NCBI GenBank assembly: GCA_038207625.1
Contig: JBBQZO010000008.1
Coordinates: 1 to 64,000 of the forward strand
Origin: JBBQZO01 sp038207625
GTDB taxonomy: Bacteria; Pseudomonadota; Gammaproteobacteria; Burkholderiales; Burkholderiaceae_D
Direction of reading: 5' to 3'
Length of the DNA: 64,000 nucleotides
This document shows, piece by piece, positions 34,145 through 43,590 of the stretch. Position 1 is the stretch's first letter, and each line of letters opens with the position of its first letter. A program made the position numbers and the translations under genes. A model generated the notes under the pieces. It did no database searches and was not told where the DNA came from. It worked only from the letters and a program-made list of their open reading frames with translations.

Positions 34145-35455
34145 TTATAGAGTCTTAATCAAAACCTGGGACTTGCGCTGCCAGTTGTACATGTGCTGAC
34201 GATCCTTGGGCAGCGCGTCCACGGTGGCGTGCACGAAGCCGCGCTTCTGGAACCAGTGCGCGGTGCGGGTGGTGAGCACGAACAGCTTGGTGAAGCCGGC
34301 CGCGCGCGCGCGGTTTTCCATGTGCTTCAGGATGCGCTCGCCGTCGCCCTGGGCCTGCACCTCGGGGTTGACGGTCAGGCAGGCCATCTCGGCCATTTTC
34401 TGGGCCGGGAACGGGTACAGCGCGGCGCAGCCGAAGATCACGCCATCATGGTCGATCACCGAGAAGTAGTCGATCTCGCGTTCGATCAGCTCGCGTCCGC
34501 GTTTGACCAGCGTGCCGTCCGCTTCCAGCGGCTCGATCAGCTTGATGATACCGCCCACGTCTTCGATGGTGGCCTGGCGCAGGCTTTCCAGGTTTTCGTG
34601 GCTGATCATGGTGCCCACGCCGTCATGGGTGAACAGCTCGAGCAGCGCCGAGCCATCCATCTCGAAGGGCACAATGTGGGCGCGCGGGATGCCGTTGTTG
34701 CAGGCTTTGACCGCGTGTTCGAGGTAGAACGCGGCGTCGGACGGCAAAAAGCCCGCCATCAGCACGGCCTGGGCCTGGTGCGAAGACAGTTCGCGGATTT
34801 CGGCGCCGGCCGCGTCGACCATCATCGGCGTCTCGGACAGGAAAATGATTTTGTCGGCGTGCAGCGCGATCGCCGCCGCCACGGCCACGTCTTCCATGGT
34901 CAGGTTGAACGCTTCGCCGGTGGGCGAAAAACCCAGTGGCGAGAGCAGCACCAGACTGTCGGTGGCCAGAATCGGGTGGATCGTCTCCGAGGCGATTTTA
35001 CGGGTCACGCCGGTCAATTCCAGGTCGACGCCGTCGATCACGCCCAGCGGACGGGCGGTGACGAAGTTGCCCGAGATGATGCGGATGGCCGCGTGCGCCA
35101 TCGGCGTGTTCGGCAAACCCTGGCTGAACGCGGCCTCGATGTCCAGGCGCAGCTCGCCGGCCGCCTCCTTGGCGCATTCGAGCGCGGCGATGTCGGTGAT
35201 GCGCAAGCCGTTGTGGAAACGCCCTTCGACATTACGCAGCGCCAGCTGCTCGGCCACCTGCGGGCGCGAGCCGTGCACGATGACGATTTTGATGCCCAGC
35301 GCGTGCAGCAGCGACAAATCCTGTGCCAATACCGGCAGCGCGCCGGCGGTCACCAGCTCGCCGGGGAAGGCGATCACGAAGGTTTTGCCACGAAACGCGT
35401 GGATGTACGGGGCGACAGAGCGCAGCCAGTGGACGAATTGGGTAGGGTTTTCCAT
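34145..35455 (-). CDS. argA: Amino-acid N-acetyltransferase (N-acetylglutamate synthase)
   Basis: The ATG at 35455 (MENPTQFVHWLRSVAPYIHA) gives the normal family start; the longer frame crosses the promoter. The 436-residue protein has an amino-acid-kinase-like domain (GKTFVIAFPGELV, IVIVHGSRPQV, ATDSLVLLSPLGFSPTGEAF) and a C-terminal GNAT domain (CAALYPFPAQKMAEMACLTV and AQGDGERILKHMENRA with acetyl-CoA-binding QAQGDG). It makes N-acetylglutamate from glutamate and acetyl-CoA, the first arginine-synthesis step. A TATAAT hexamer at 35468-35463 lies only eight bases before the ATG, so the transcript may have almost no leader, and no Shine-Dalgarno sequence is seen. Confidence 0.95.
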   Translation of the reverse strand: MENPTQFVHWLRSVAPYIHAFRGKTFVIAFPGELVTAGALPVLAQDLSLLHALGIKIVIVHGSRPQVAEQLALRNVEGRFHNGLRITDIAALECAKEAAGELRLDIEAAFSQGLPNTPMAHAAIRIISGNFVTARPLGVIDGVDLELTGVTRKIASETIHPILATDSLVLLSPLGFSPTGEAFNLTMEDVAVAAAIALHADKIIFLSETPMMVDAAGAEIRELSSHQAQAVLMAGFLPSDAAFYLEHAVKACNNGIPRAHIVPFEMDGSALLELFTHDGVGTMISHENLESLRQATIEDVGGIIKLIEPLEADGTLVKRGRELIEREIDYFSVIDHDGVIFGCAALYPFPAQKMAEMACLTVNPEVQAQGDGERILKHMENRARAAGFTKLFVLTTRTAHWFQKRGFVHATVDALPKDRQHMYNWQRKSQVLIKTL

Positions 35456-35462
35456 TAAGCGC

Positions 35463-35470
35463 ATTATAAT
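35463..35470. promoter_or_regulatory. Shared palindromic -10 between argA and hrpA
   Basis: ATTATAAT reads TATAAT on both strands (minus 35468-35463, plus 35465-35470). It stands between the divergent argA and hrpA genes, 8 and 40 bases from their starts. Matching -35 hexamers are poor at normal spacing on both strands, so only the -10 is supported. Confidence 0.5.
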
Positions 35471-35510
35471 TCGCTGCGCGATGTCCGCGTCCAAATACAT
35501 GTAAAAAACA

Positions 35511-38500
35511 ATGTCCGAACCGAGCAACAAGGCTTTACCCCCGCAGGCTACCCCACCAGCAACGACCGAGACGGCGCCCGCAGCGTCAGCGCGTGCGCCC
35601 CGGCCGCAGGAGAACGGGCGCCCGGCGCAGCCGCAGGGCCAGCGTCCGCCGCGGCGCGACGGCGCACCGGCGCAGCCGGGCCGCGACGGCGCAGCAGCCC
35701 AGTCGGGCCAACGCCAGCCGCAGCGCGAACGCGGGTCGGCACAGCCGGGCGAGGGCGCTGCGGGACAGCCGGGCCAGCGTCAGCCACGTGCGGACGGCGT
35801 CCCTGGTCAGCCGCGGCAACGCCAGCCGCAGCGTGAACGCGTGTCGGCACAGCCGGGCGAGGGCGCAGCCGCGCAGCCGGGCCAACGTCAGCCACAGCGC
35901 GAACGCGCGCCGGCACAGGCAGGCGAGGGTGGCGCCGCGCAGCAGGGACAGCGCCAGCCGCGTCGTGAAGGTGCGACGGCCCAAGCGGGACCACGTCATC
36001 CGCCGCGCGACGGGGCGCCGGCCCAAGCGGGCCAACGCCAGCCGCAGCGTGAACGCGCGCAAGCGCATGAGGGCGAGGGCCTATCTGCACTGGCCGGTCT
36101 GCGCGGCCTCGTGGCGGCGCAAGCGGGCGAGCGCGCGCATGGTGGGCCGGCGGGCGAACTTGCGCATGGTGGGCAGGCGGGCGGGCGAGCGCAAGTTGCG
36201 CAGTCACGCAGCGCGCCAGCGCAAACCAGTGACGCGGGCGACAGCGCGCAAGCGGGCGCGGCGCCCAACGGCGCGCGCGAACGCGGCGCACGCAACGGCG
36301 CCGAGACGCGCGCGGACAGCATGCCGTTTCGCACGCCGCTGCCCCCGATCACGTATCCGGAAGATTTGCCCGTATCGGGCCGGCGCGGCGACATCGCCAA
36401 GGCGATTCAAGAAAACCAGGTCATCATCGTGTGCGGCGAGACCGGTTCCGGCAAGACCACCCAGCTGCCCAAGATTTGCCTGGAACTGGGCCGGGGCCAG
36501 AAAGGCTTGATCGGCCACACCCAGCCGCGCCGGATCGCCGCCTCGTCGACCGCCAAGCGGATCGCGCAGGAACTCGGCTCGCCCTTGGGCGAGCACGTCG
36601 GTTTCAAGGTGCGCTTTGCCGACACGCTGCAAAAGGGCGCGTCGGTCAAGCTGATGACCGACGGTATCCTGCTGGCCGAAACCCAGACCGACCCGCTGCT
36701 GAAGAACTACGACACGATCATCATCGATGAGGCGCATGAGCGCAGTCTGAACATCGACTTCCTGCTCGGTTACCTGAAACAACTGCTGCCGCGCCGGCCG
36801 GACCTGAAAGTGATCATCACCTCGGCCACGATCGACGCCGACCGCTTCGCGCGCCACTTCGGCAAACCGGATAAACCGGCGCCGGTGATCGAAGTGTCGG
36901 GCCGCCTGTACGCCGTCGAGGTGCGCTATCGCCCGGTCGAACGCGACCAGGTAATGATGGGTTCGCCCGACGCGGCCAAGCCGCTGCCCAAGGCCGCCGC
37001 CGCGCGCGACAAGCGCGACCTGATGGATGCCATCGTCGACGGCGTCGACGAGGTGTGCCGCATCGGCTCGGGCGACGTGCTGGTGTTTTTGCCGGGCGAG
37101 CGCGAAATTCGCGACTGCGCCGAGGCGCTGCGCAAGCATCATCCGCCGCACGTGGAGATCCTGCCGCTGTTCGCCCGCCTGTCGGCCGAAGAGCAGGAGC
37201 GCGTGTTCAAAGTGTCCAACGCGCGCCGCATTGTGTTGGCCACCAACGTGGCCGAAACCTCGCTGACGGTGCCGGGTATCCGCTACGTGGTCGATGCCGG
37301 CCTGGCGCGCGTAAAACGCTACAGCTACCGCAACAAGGTTGAACAACTGCAGATCGAACCGATCGCGCAATCGGCCGCCAACCAGCGCGCCGGTCGTTGC
37401 GGGCGCGTGGCCGACGGCGTGTGCGTGCGCCTGTTTGAGGAGCAGGACTTCCTGCAGCGCCCCAAATTTACCGAGCCGGAAATCCTGCGCTCGTCGCTGG
37501 CCGCCGTCATCCTGCGCATGAAGTCCTTGCACCTGGCCGACGTGGAAACCTTCCCGTTTATCGAGCCGCCGCTGGCGCGCGCGATCGCCGACGGCTACCA
37601 GCTGCTGCAGGAGCTGGGCGCGGTGGACGATCTGAACGCGCTCACCAAGCTGGGTCACCAGCTGGCCAAATTGCCGCTCGACCCGCGCGTGGGACGCATG
37701 ATTTTGGCGGCGCAGGAAAACGCCTGCCTGACCGAGATGCTGGTGATCGCCTCGGCGCTGTCGGTGCAGGACCCGCGCGACCGCCCGATGGAATTCCAGC
37801 AGGCGGCCGACGAGGCGCACAAGAAGTTCGCCGATGAGAAGTCCGAGTTTCTCAGCTACCTGAAAATCTGGAAGTGGTTCGAAGCGGCCATCGAGCACAA
37901 AAAAACCAATCGCCAGTTGCAGGAAAACTGCCGCACCAATTTCCTGTCGCAGATGCGCCTGCGCGAATGGCGCGACGTGCATTCGCAGTTGCTGACCAGC
38001 GTGCGCGAGCAGGGCTGGCGCCTCAACGAACTGCCAGCCACCTACGAAAACCTGCACACGGCGCTGCTGACCGGCTTGCTCGGCAATATCGGCTTCAAGA
38101 GTGAAGACGAACCGGGCGCCGGCTATCTGGGCGCGCGCGGCATCAAGTTCCATGTCTGGCCCGGCTCCTCGCTGCTGAAGAAACCGGGCAAGTGGATCGT
38201 CGCGGCCGAACTGGTCGACACCACGCGCCTGTATGCGCGCTGCGTCGCGCAGATCGACCCCGAATGGGTCGAGCGGGTCGGCGCGCATCTGCTGAAAAAA
38301 TCGTGGGGTGAGCCGCGCTGGGAAAAACGCTCGGCGCAGGTCAGCGCGTCCGAACGGGCCACGCTGTACGGGCTGGTGGTGTACAGCCAGCGCCGCATCA
38401 ACTACGGCCAGTTCAACCCGGCCGAGGCGCGCGAGATATTCATCCGCGACGCGCTGGTGGGCGGCGACTTCGACACGCGCGCGCCATTTTTCGCGCATAA

Positions 38501-40211
38501 CCACAAACTGGTCAAAGAGATCGAAAACCTCGAGCACAAGTCGCGCCGGCTCGATGTGCTGGTGGACGACCACCTGATCGCCGCGTTCTACGACAAATTG
38601 CTGCCGCAGGACGTCGTCAACGGCGCCGGTTTCGAGAAGTGGCACAAGGACGCCACCGCCAAGGAACCGAAGCTGCTGTTCTTAAATCGCGAAGAACTGA
38701 TGCGCCACGAAGCGGCCGGCGTCACCACCGAGCTGTTCCCGAAGATCCTGTCGGTGACCGGGCTGGAAATGGCGCTGACCTACCACTTCGAACCGGGCAG
38801 CGTGCGCGACGGCGTGACGATGGCGGTGCCGCTGTTTGTGCTCAACCAACTGCCGCGCGAGCGCTGCGAATGGCTGGTGCCGGGCATGCTGAAGGAAAAA
38901 GTACACCTGCTGCTCAAATCCCTGCCGCAAAAACTGCGCCGCCACTGCGTGCCGCTGCCGGACTACGCGGCGCGCTTTTGCGAGCGCGTGCAGGAAGAGG
39001 GCGTGTTCGGGCGCGGCGACCTGATTGACGCGATCATCCTCGACATCCGCAACCAGACCACGCTGTCGGTGCTGACGTCCGACTTCAAGGTCGAGACGCT
39101 GCCGGCGCATCACTTCATGAACTTCAAGGTGATCGACGAGCACGCGCGCCAGCTCGACATGGGACGCAACCTGGCCAGCTTGCAGGCTGAATTTGGCGGG
39201 CAGGCGCGCGAGAGCTTCCAGAAAATGGCCGAAGGCACGGCGCAGGCGCGCGGCGTGCAAATACTGGCGCCGAGCGCGCCGAGCGGACCGGTGACAGTCA
39301 GCGCGCCGGGCAAGGGCAAAGCGGTGCCGGTCGCCGCGCCGGCAGCCGCTGCCGCCGGCGCCCACATGGGCCTGACCAGCTGGACCTTCGGCGAGCTGCC
39401 CGAGCTGCTGGAAATCGTGCAGGGCAAGCTGACGCTGATCGGCTTTCCGGCGCTGGTCGACAAGGGCACCCACTGCGACCTGGAAGTGTTCGACGACCCG
39501 ACCGTGGCCGCGCGCACCCACCGCATCGGCCTGCGCCGCCTGTTTGCGCTGCAGTTGAAGGAGCAGATCAAGTTCATCGAAAAGAGCGTGCCGAACATGC
39601 AGCAGATGGGCATGCAGTTCATGGCCATGGGCTCGCAGGAAGAGCTGCGCGAGCAGATCATCCACAAGGCGCTTGACATCGCCTGCCTGCAGGATCCGCT
39701 GCCGGTGGACGCAGCCAGTTTCACCAAGCGCAAGGACGAGGGCAAGTCGCGCCTGGTCCTGCTGGTCAACGAGACGGCGCGCCTGGTGTCGCAGGTGCTG
39801 ACCGAATTCCACGGCCTGCCGAAGAAACTGCAGGGCGTGCAGCCGCAGGCGGCGGCCGACATGCAAAGCCAGTTGCAAGGTCTGGTGCACAAGCGCTTCT
39901 TGACCGATAACGACTACGCCCAGCTGGCGCACTTTCCGCGCTATCTGAAGGCGATGAACGTGCGGCTGGAAAAGCTGCGCGCCGACCCCGCACGCGACGC
40001 CAAGCTGATGGCCGAGTGGAACGCGGCGGCGATGCTGTATCTGCGCGCCAGCCGTGATCGCCAGGCCGGCAAGAACACCGACCCGAAACTGGTCGAGTTC
40101 CGCTGGATGCTGGAAGAGCTGCGCGTGTCGCTGTACGCGCAGGAGCTGCGCACGCCGATGCCGGTGTCGGCCAAGCGCCTGCAAAAAGTGTGGGAATCAA
40201 TGCAGCGCTGA
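35511..40211 (+). CDS. hrpA: ATP-dependent RNA helicase HrpA with long repetitive N-terminus
   Basis: The 1,566-residue protein has DEAH-box helicase motifs: Walker A GETGSGKTT near 309, DEAH at 406-409, SATIDADRF, and QRAGRCGR near 625. These are followed by the HA2/OB-fold region and the long HrpA-specific C-terminal domain, ending near KRLQKVWESMQ. HrpA remodels mRNA-protein complexes and rescues stalled ribosomes in E. coli. Unlike E. coli HrpA (about 1,300 residues), this one carries roughly 270 extra N-terminal residues rich in Gln, Arg, Pro, Gly and Ala, built from degenerate units such as GQRQPQRERAPAQ. That part is predicted disordered and is a likely RNA-binding tail. The helicase begins at about residue 271 (MPFRTPLPPITYP), an alternative internal start. 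Confidence 0.95.
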   Translation: MSEPSNKALPPQATPPATTETAPAASARAPRPQENGRPAQPQGQRPPRRDGAPAQPGRDGAAAQSGQRQPQRERGSAQPGEGAAGQPGQRQPRADGVPGQPRQRQPQRERVSAQPGEGAAAQPGQRQPQRERAPAQAGEGGAAQQGQRQPRREGATAQAGPRHPPRDGAPAQAGQRQPQRERAQAHEGEGLSALAGLRGLVAAQAGERAHGGPAGELAHGGQAGGRAQVAQSRSAPAQTSDAGDSAQAGAAPNGARERGARNGAETRADSMPFRTPLPPITYPEDLPVSGRRGDIAKAIQENQVIIVCGETGSGKTTQLPKICLELGRGQKGLIGHTQPRRIAASSTAKRIAQELGSPLGEHVGFKVRFADTLQKGASVKLMTDGILLAETQTDPLLKNYDTIIIDEAHERSLNIDFLLGYLKQLLPRRPDLKVIITSATIDADRFARHFGKPDKPAPVIEVSGRLYAVEVRYRPVERDQVMMGSPDAAKPLPKAAAARDKRDLMDAIVDGVDEVCRIGSGDVLVFLPGEREIRDCAEALRKHHPPHVEILPLFARLSAEEQERVFKVSNARRIVLATNVAETSLTVPGIRYVVDAGLARVKRYSYRNKVEQLQIEPIAQSAANQRAGRCGRVADGVCVRLFEEQDFLQRPKFTEPEILRSSLAAVILRMKSLHLADVETFPFIEPPLARAIADGYQLLQELGAVDDLNALTKLGHQLAKLPLDPRVGRMILAAQENACLTEMLVIASALSVQDPRDRPMEFQQAADEAHKKFADEKSEFLSYLKIWKWFEAAIEHKKTNRQLQENCRTNFLSQMRLREWRDVHSQLLTSVREQGWRLNELPATYENLHTALLTGLLGNIGFKSEDEPGAGYLGARGIKFHVWPGSSLLKKPGKWIVAAELVDTTRLYARCVAQIDPEWVERVGAHLLKKSWGEPRWEKRSAQVSASERATLYGLVVYSQRRINYGQFNPAEAREIFIRDALVGGDFDTRAPFFAHNHKLVKEIENLEHKSRRLDVLVDDHLIAAFYDKLLPQDVVNGAGFEKWHKDATAKEPKLLFLNREELMRHEAAGVTTELFPKILSVTGLEMALTYHFEPGSVRDGVTMAVPLFVLNQLPRERCEWLVPGMLKEKVHLLLKSLPQKLRRHCVPLPDYAARFCERVQEEGVFGRGDLIDAIILDIRNQTTLSVLTSDFKVETLPAHHFMNFKVIDEHARQLDMGRNLASLQAEFGGQARESFQKMAEGTAQARGVQILAPSAPSGPVTVSAPGKGKAVPVAAPAAAAAGAHMGLTSWTFGELPELLEIVQGKLTLIGFPALVDKGTHCDLEVFDDPTVAARTHRIGLRRLFALQLKEQIKFIEKSVPNMQQMGMQFMAMGSQEELREQIIHKALDIACLQDPLPVDAASFTKRKDEGKSRLVLLVNETARLVSQVLTEFHGLPKKLQGVQPQAAADMQSQLQGLVHKRFLTDNDYAQLAHFPRYLKAMNVRLEKLRADPARDAKLMAEWNAAAMLYLRASRDRQAGKNTDPKLVEFRWMLEELRVSLYAQELRTPMPVSAKRLQKVWESMQR

Positions 40212-40456
40212 GCGTCATGCATGCACGCGCGATGTCGATCCTGCGCAGCGACAATCGAGACGACAGCCAGGATGATCAGCGGCGCGGCGCCGATCATCCA
40301 CATGCGAACTGGCGAGACACAAACAGTCAGCTGTCGCCCGTCGCGGACCTTTGAGTCAAAGATAGGCCGCAATTGGAACCTGTTTGTAGCGTGCCCTGGA
40401 AAACTTGGGTGAGCTGGCGCTGGTGATACAGGATGACTGGACGCTGTAGTCCGCGC

Positions 40457-40855
40457 TTAGGCCTCTGGCGCCGCCCAGACCAAGTTCCACAGGTGGCCAT
40501 CAATGTCCTCGAAACCCTGGTCATACATGAATCCATGGTCCTCTGGTGGGTGCGGCGTGCGGCCGCCAGCAGCAACGGCCTTGGCGATGAGGGTGTCGAC
40601 TTCTTCCCGGCTTTCGCAGCTCAGGCAGATGACCACTTCATTGGCTTCCTTCGCCTGCGCGACGGGCTTGTCGATCAGCGACTGAAAGAAAGGCTCGATC
40701 GTCAACATCGCCTGGATAGTGTCGCCGACGATGTTCATGAATGCTGCGTTCTCGCCGCTAAATCGGGCATTGAAAGTAAAGCCGAGCGCGGAAAAGAACG
40801 CCTTGGACTTGTTCAGGTCCTTCACCGGCAAATTGAGGATGATCTGTTCTTTCAT
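40457..40855 (-). CDS. VOC-family (glyoxalase-like) protein
   Basis: The ATG at 40855 has AAGGAA ahead. The 132-residue protein reads MKEQIILNLPVKDLNKSKAF and FSALGFTFNARFSGENAAFM, ending DPxG-like region FEDIDGHLWNLVWAAP. It is a single-repeat VOC protein of the PhnB/extradiol-dioxygenase-like subgroup. Members include glyoxalase I and antibiotic-binding proteins. The metal-site Glu/His set is incomplete by eye, so enzyme activity is uncertain. Confidence 0.85.
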   Translation of the reverse strand: MKEQIILNLPVKDLNKSKAFFSALGFTFNARFSGENAAFMNIVGDTIQAMLTIEPFFQSLIDKPVAQAKEANEVVICLSCESREEVDTLIAKAVAAGGRTPHPPEDHGFMYDQGFEDIDGHLWNLVWAAPEA

Positions 40856-41064
40856 AGGGTTTCCTTGGTTACGGGGAATAAAAGGTAAAAGCCCCTTGTC
40901 GTTACGAAATTTCCGATAAACATGTGGCTTTCGTCTTTTGCTATCACGCAAGTGAATATTGAGGGGCCGCTTACGCACCCCTTTGCAGCCACTCAGACAT
41001 AGGTCAAACGTTCGAGGTAAGGTGTGGTTTTCGGCTTTCCGCAACGCGTTCCTTGACTGAAAAG

Positions 41065-41598
41065 TTATATATCTGAGACGACATAACCTTCCTCCATATC
41101 ACGCCTCAGAAATAGCCGATTCCTGGACTGAGCGTGAAAACCTGCAACTATGAACTGTGTGTGCTCGGCAAAGGATAAGCCAACTCCCCTCTCGGTAGGA
41201 TCTTCCAGTGCGCGCTGACGGCGCTCTTGTCGAATACATTCGAGCTGAGTGGCCGTGATGTGCGTGGCGTTCGCGAGCCGATACTGAAGTTGAGACAATT
41301 GCCAGTATGGCCGTCTGTGAATCGGCAATTCCCAGCCTGCAATTTCGATGTTCTTGGCGAAGTAGTAGCACCAAACGACAAGTAGCGTTTCATCCAAGGC
41401 GGGGACTATCAGGCGAAAATCTTCTTCCCCCGGACCCGGCGCGTACTCCCAAGAACTGACCCTGTAGCCAGCGTCCGTCTTCGCGACATCCATCATTCGG
41501 TCACCCTCCCGATGAACATAGAATCTCTCGGCTGAGACTACCTTGACTGATAGCCCCTTCTCGGAAAGATACTTCGCCGAAGTTTCTAGTGTGCTCAT
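41065..41598 (-). CDS. Hypothetical protein, AT-richer than neighbours
   Basis: The 177-residue product begins MSTLETSAKYLSEKGLSVKV and contains RFYVHREGDRMMDVAKTDAG, VVWCYYFAKNIEIAGWELPI and HRRPYWQLSQLQYRLANATH. No signal peptide or membrane segment is visible; the protein is acidic in the first half and basic near 115-150. I do not recognise the family. Its codon use and lower GC set it apart from the surrounding genes, as for the next gene at 41800, and suggest acquisition. Confidence 0.65.
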   Translation of the reverse strand: MSTLETSAKYLSEKGLSVKVVSAERFYVHREGDRMMDVAKTDAGYRVSSWEYAPGPGEEDFRLIVPALDETLLVVWCYYFAKNIEIAGWELPIHRRPYWQLSQLQYRLANATHITATQLECIRQERRQRALEDPTERGVGLSFAEHTQFIVAGFHAQSRNRLFLRRDMEEGYVVSDI

Positions 41599-41799
41599 GA
41601 CTTGGACGCCAAACGTCTATGCGAGTGAGTAGCTTCGATTAAACGGAGTACAGCATTTTCATTTCCTCTCATACGGCCTTCTTCGATTTCAATGTCCGTT
41701 CGTGACCGGTCCCTGCCGATTGTACTCGACCGCTACCCTCTACTCTCCGGGCCAGGCCGTGTCGTTCATGTTCAGCCGGCGAATGCCAAGGGAAGTCAG

Positions 41800-42288
41800 T
41801 TAGCTCGGAATGCAAACATCGCGTAGTGAGTTCACTATTGTTTCGTCGCGGGTTACCAGGAACATGTTCGGGGTACCGCAGCCTAACGCATGAATCGGTT
41901 GAGTCGCCTCGATCTGGCTCCAGAATGATATCGAACTTTCGTCGTCGGCGAGTACCGAGAAACCAAAACAATTCACATGATTACGATCCGGTATCGAAGT
42001 TGGAGCGTGGTCGAAGACGTACCACTCATCGAAACCGGGAGTCGGCAGCTCATCGGGGCGAACTATTCTAGGGCTGATAGTGGCGAGAGCCTCAGCCCGC
42101 CAGCCAGTTGCCAACTCTTCCTCCGAAGGTTTGTACAGCCCGCTGTCGCATGAAGTAATCGCGATAAAATTTCCGATGACTAGATGCGGTGCAGCGCTCG
42201 CCAGGTCGTCAAGAGAAGGGTCCCATTGCATCGACCACTGGAGCACCCAGTAGCCCGCTTTGTTCCCAACTATAACTTCGGTTGCCAT
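41800..42288 (-). CDS. Hypothetical protein, AT-richer than neighbours
   Basis: The 162-residue product starts MATEVIVGNKAGYWVLQWSM, followed by LIGNFIAITSCDSGLYKPS and DEWYVFDHAPTSIPDRNHVN. It has no signal peptide or transmembrane segment and is acidic (theoretical pI low, judged from Asp/Glu excess). The look of a small acidic cytosolic protein is common among immunity proteins of polymorphic toxins, but no toxin gene is adjacent. Family not recognised. It is separated from 41065-41598 by about 200 bases with no obvious gene. Confidence 0.62.
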   Translation of the reverse strand: MATEVIVGNKAGYWVLQWSMQWDPSLDDLASAAPHLVIGNFIAITSCDSGLYKPSEEELATGWRAEALATISPRIVRPDELPTPGFDEWYVFDHAPTSIPDRNHVNCFGFSVLADDESSISFWSQIEATQPIHALGCGTPNMFLVTRDETIVNSLRDVCIPS

Positions 42289-42435
42289 GGGATCTCCATT
42301 ATCTCAGCATTTGCATACAAATGAATGACCGGTCCTGGCCGAAAGTAGTCTTGCCCATTCCCCAGGGGACAATCGCTCCCAAACTGCCGGTCAGAATATT
42401 TCCTCGTCGGACTTCAATTGACAACAAAGGCAGGC

Positions 42436-43209
42436 TTACTTAGTTCCTGTCAGTGCAAACATTGCGCCGTCAAGATCAATGCCATTGACGATCCAACCGC
42501 CTCCAGGTACTTCCATCGGACCATGAATAACCTGACCGCCCGCTGCGACAATGCGACTGGCGGCGCGATCTATGCCATCGACCCTGAAGTAAATCAGCCA
42601 TGCCGGTCGCGGGAACCGCTGGTCGGTCATGATGCCTCCCAGATCGACGTCGCCGACAGCAAACAACTGATATATGCCCATGTCTCCCATTTCCACGCCA
42701 CGAGATTTGCGCCAGCCGAATTGCTGCGTGTAGAATTCGACGGCCTGTGGGCCATCGAGTGCATGCAGTTCGTGCCATGCACCGTGTCCTGCGCGCTCGG
42801 GAGAGCAGGCCGTGCTCTGCTCATCAGTGGCACCACGAATGACATAAAACGGCGCGCCTTGCGGATCCGACAGCATCGCAACGCGCCCGACCTGTGGGAT
42901 GTCGAATGCCGGCATCAGCACGCGGCCGCCCGCCGCGGCAATCGACCCGACACAAGCATCCACGTCATCGACCCCGAGGTACATTAGCCAGCATGGCGCC
43001 GCACCTTGCTGACACATTTCATCGGTCAGTGTCAGTACCCCACCAACCATGCCATCGCCGGCACTGATCATGCGGTAATCCACACTGGATGTGGCCGGCG
43101 GCGCTTCATCGATCTCCCATCCGACGACCTCGCTATAAAAGCGTCGCGCCGCCACGGGGTCCTTGGTCATCAGTTCATACCAAATTGGGGTGCCGTTCAG
43201 GTTTTTCAT
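42436..43209 (-). CDS. Two-domain VOC-family protein
   Basis: The ATG at 43209 has AAGGAA seven bases upstream. The 257-residue protein has two VOC repeats: the first begins MKNLNGTPIWYELMTKDPVA and ends with RVAMLSDPQGAPFYVI, the second begins GAWHELHALDGPQAVEFYTQ and ends ATG-like GIDLDGAMFALTG. It resembles the hydroxylase/27-kDa antigen Cfp30B group, often annotated as VOC proteins. Function unknown; the paired DPxGAxF strands are clear. Confidence 0.88.
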   Translation of the reverse strand: MKNLNGTPIWYELMTKDPVAARRFYSEVVGWEIDEAPPATSSVDYRMISAGDGMVGGVLTLTDEMCQQGAAPCWLMYLGVDDVDACVGSIAAAGGRVLMPAFDIPQVGRVAMLSDPQGAPFYVIRGATDEQSTACSPERAGHGAWHELHALDGPQAVEFYTQQFGWRKSRGVEMGDMGIYQLFAVGDVDLGGIMTDQRFPRPAWLIYFRVDGIDRAASRIVAAGGQVIHGPMEVPGGGWIVNGIDLDGAMFALTGTK

Positions 43210-43590
43210 GAATGATTCCTTTCTAGTTAAGCTTGCACATCGCGTCGGTAAAACGGTTGATTGCGTCCTCAGCGGACCGAAGCCCCAATGTATCAAACGA
43301 CCGCTTTTGGCTGCGGTTTCAGACCATCATACTGGAACATTATCCACCCGACAACGCCGCTTCTTTGGCGCTCACTTGGAACGCCTTGACGCACTCGTTT
43401 CATCCCCCGCATGCATCGCCACAGCTTGCTCCCAGCCACCGTTCGAGCCACAGCGCACGTTCTACATGCTGGATGGCCGGTCGTGCGGGTTCGATGATCT
43501 TTACGCCGATTTACACGCGTTTGGGTAAGACTTGCGCGAACTGGGTCGTTAATTGAGAACACCTCTGCACTTAACGATGGAGCACTCATC
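43210..43590. other. Intergenic region before the EF-hand gene
   Basis: No supportable gene. Lower GC than the rest. A plus-strand frame ends in FYMLDGRSCGFDDLYADLHA near 43528, which looks protein-like but has no visible start, ribosome site or known relative; it may be a remnant. Convergent shadows of the VOC and EF-hand genes also run through it. Confidence 0.4.

Noticed and set aside
36204..38645. An 813-residue open frame antisense to hrpA
   Set aside because: Shadow of the helicase gene; no ribosome site and no recognisable domain.
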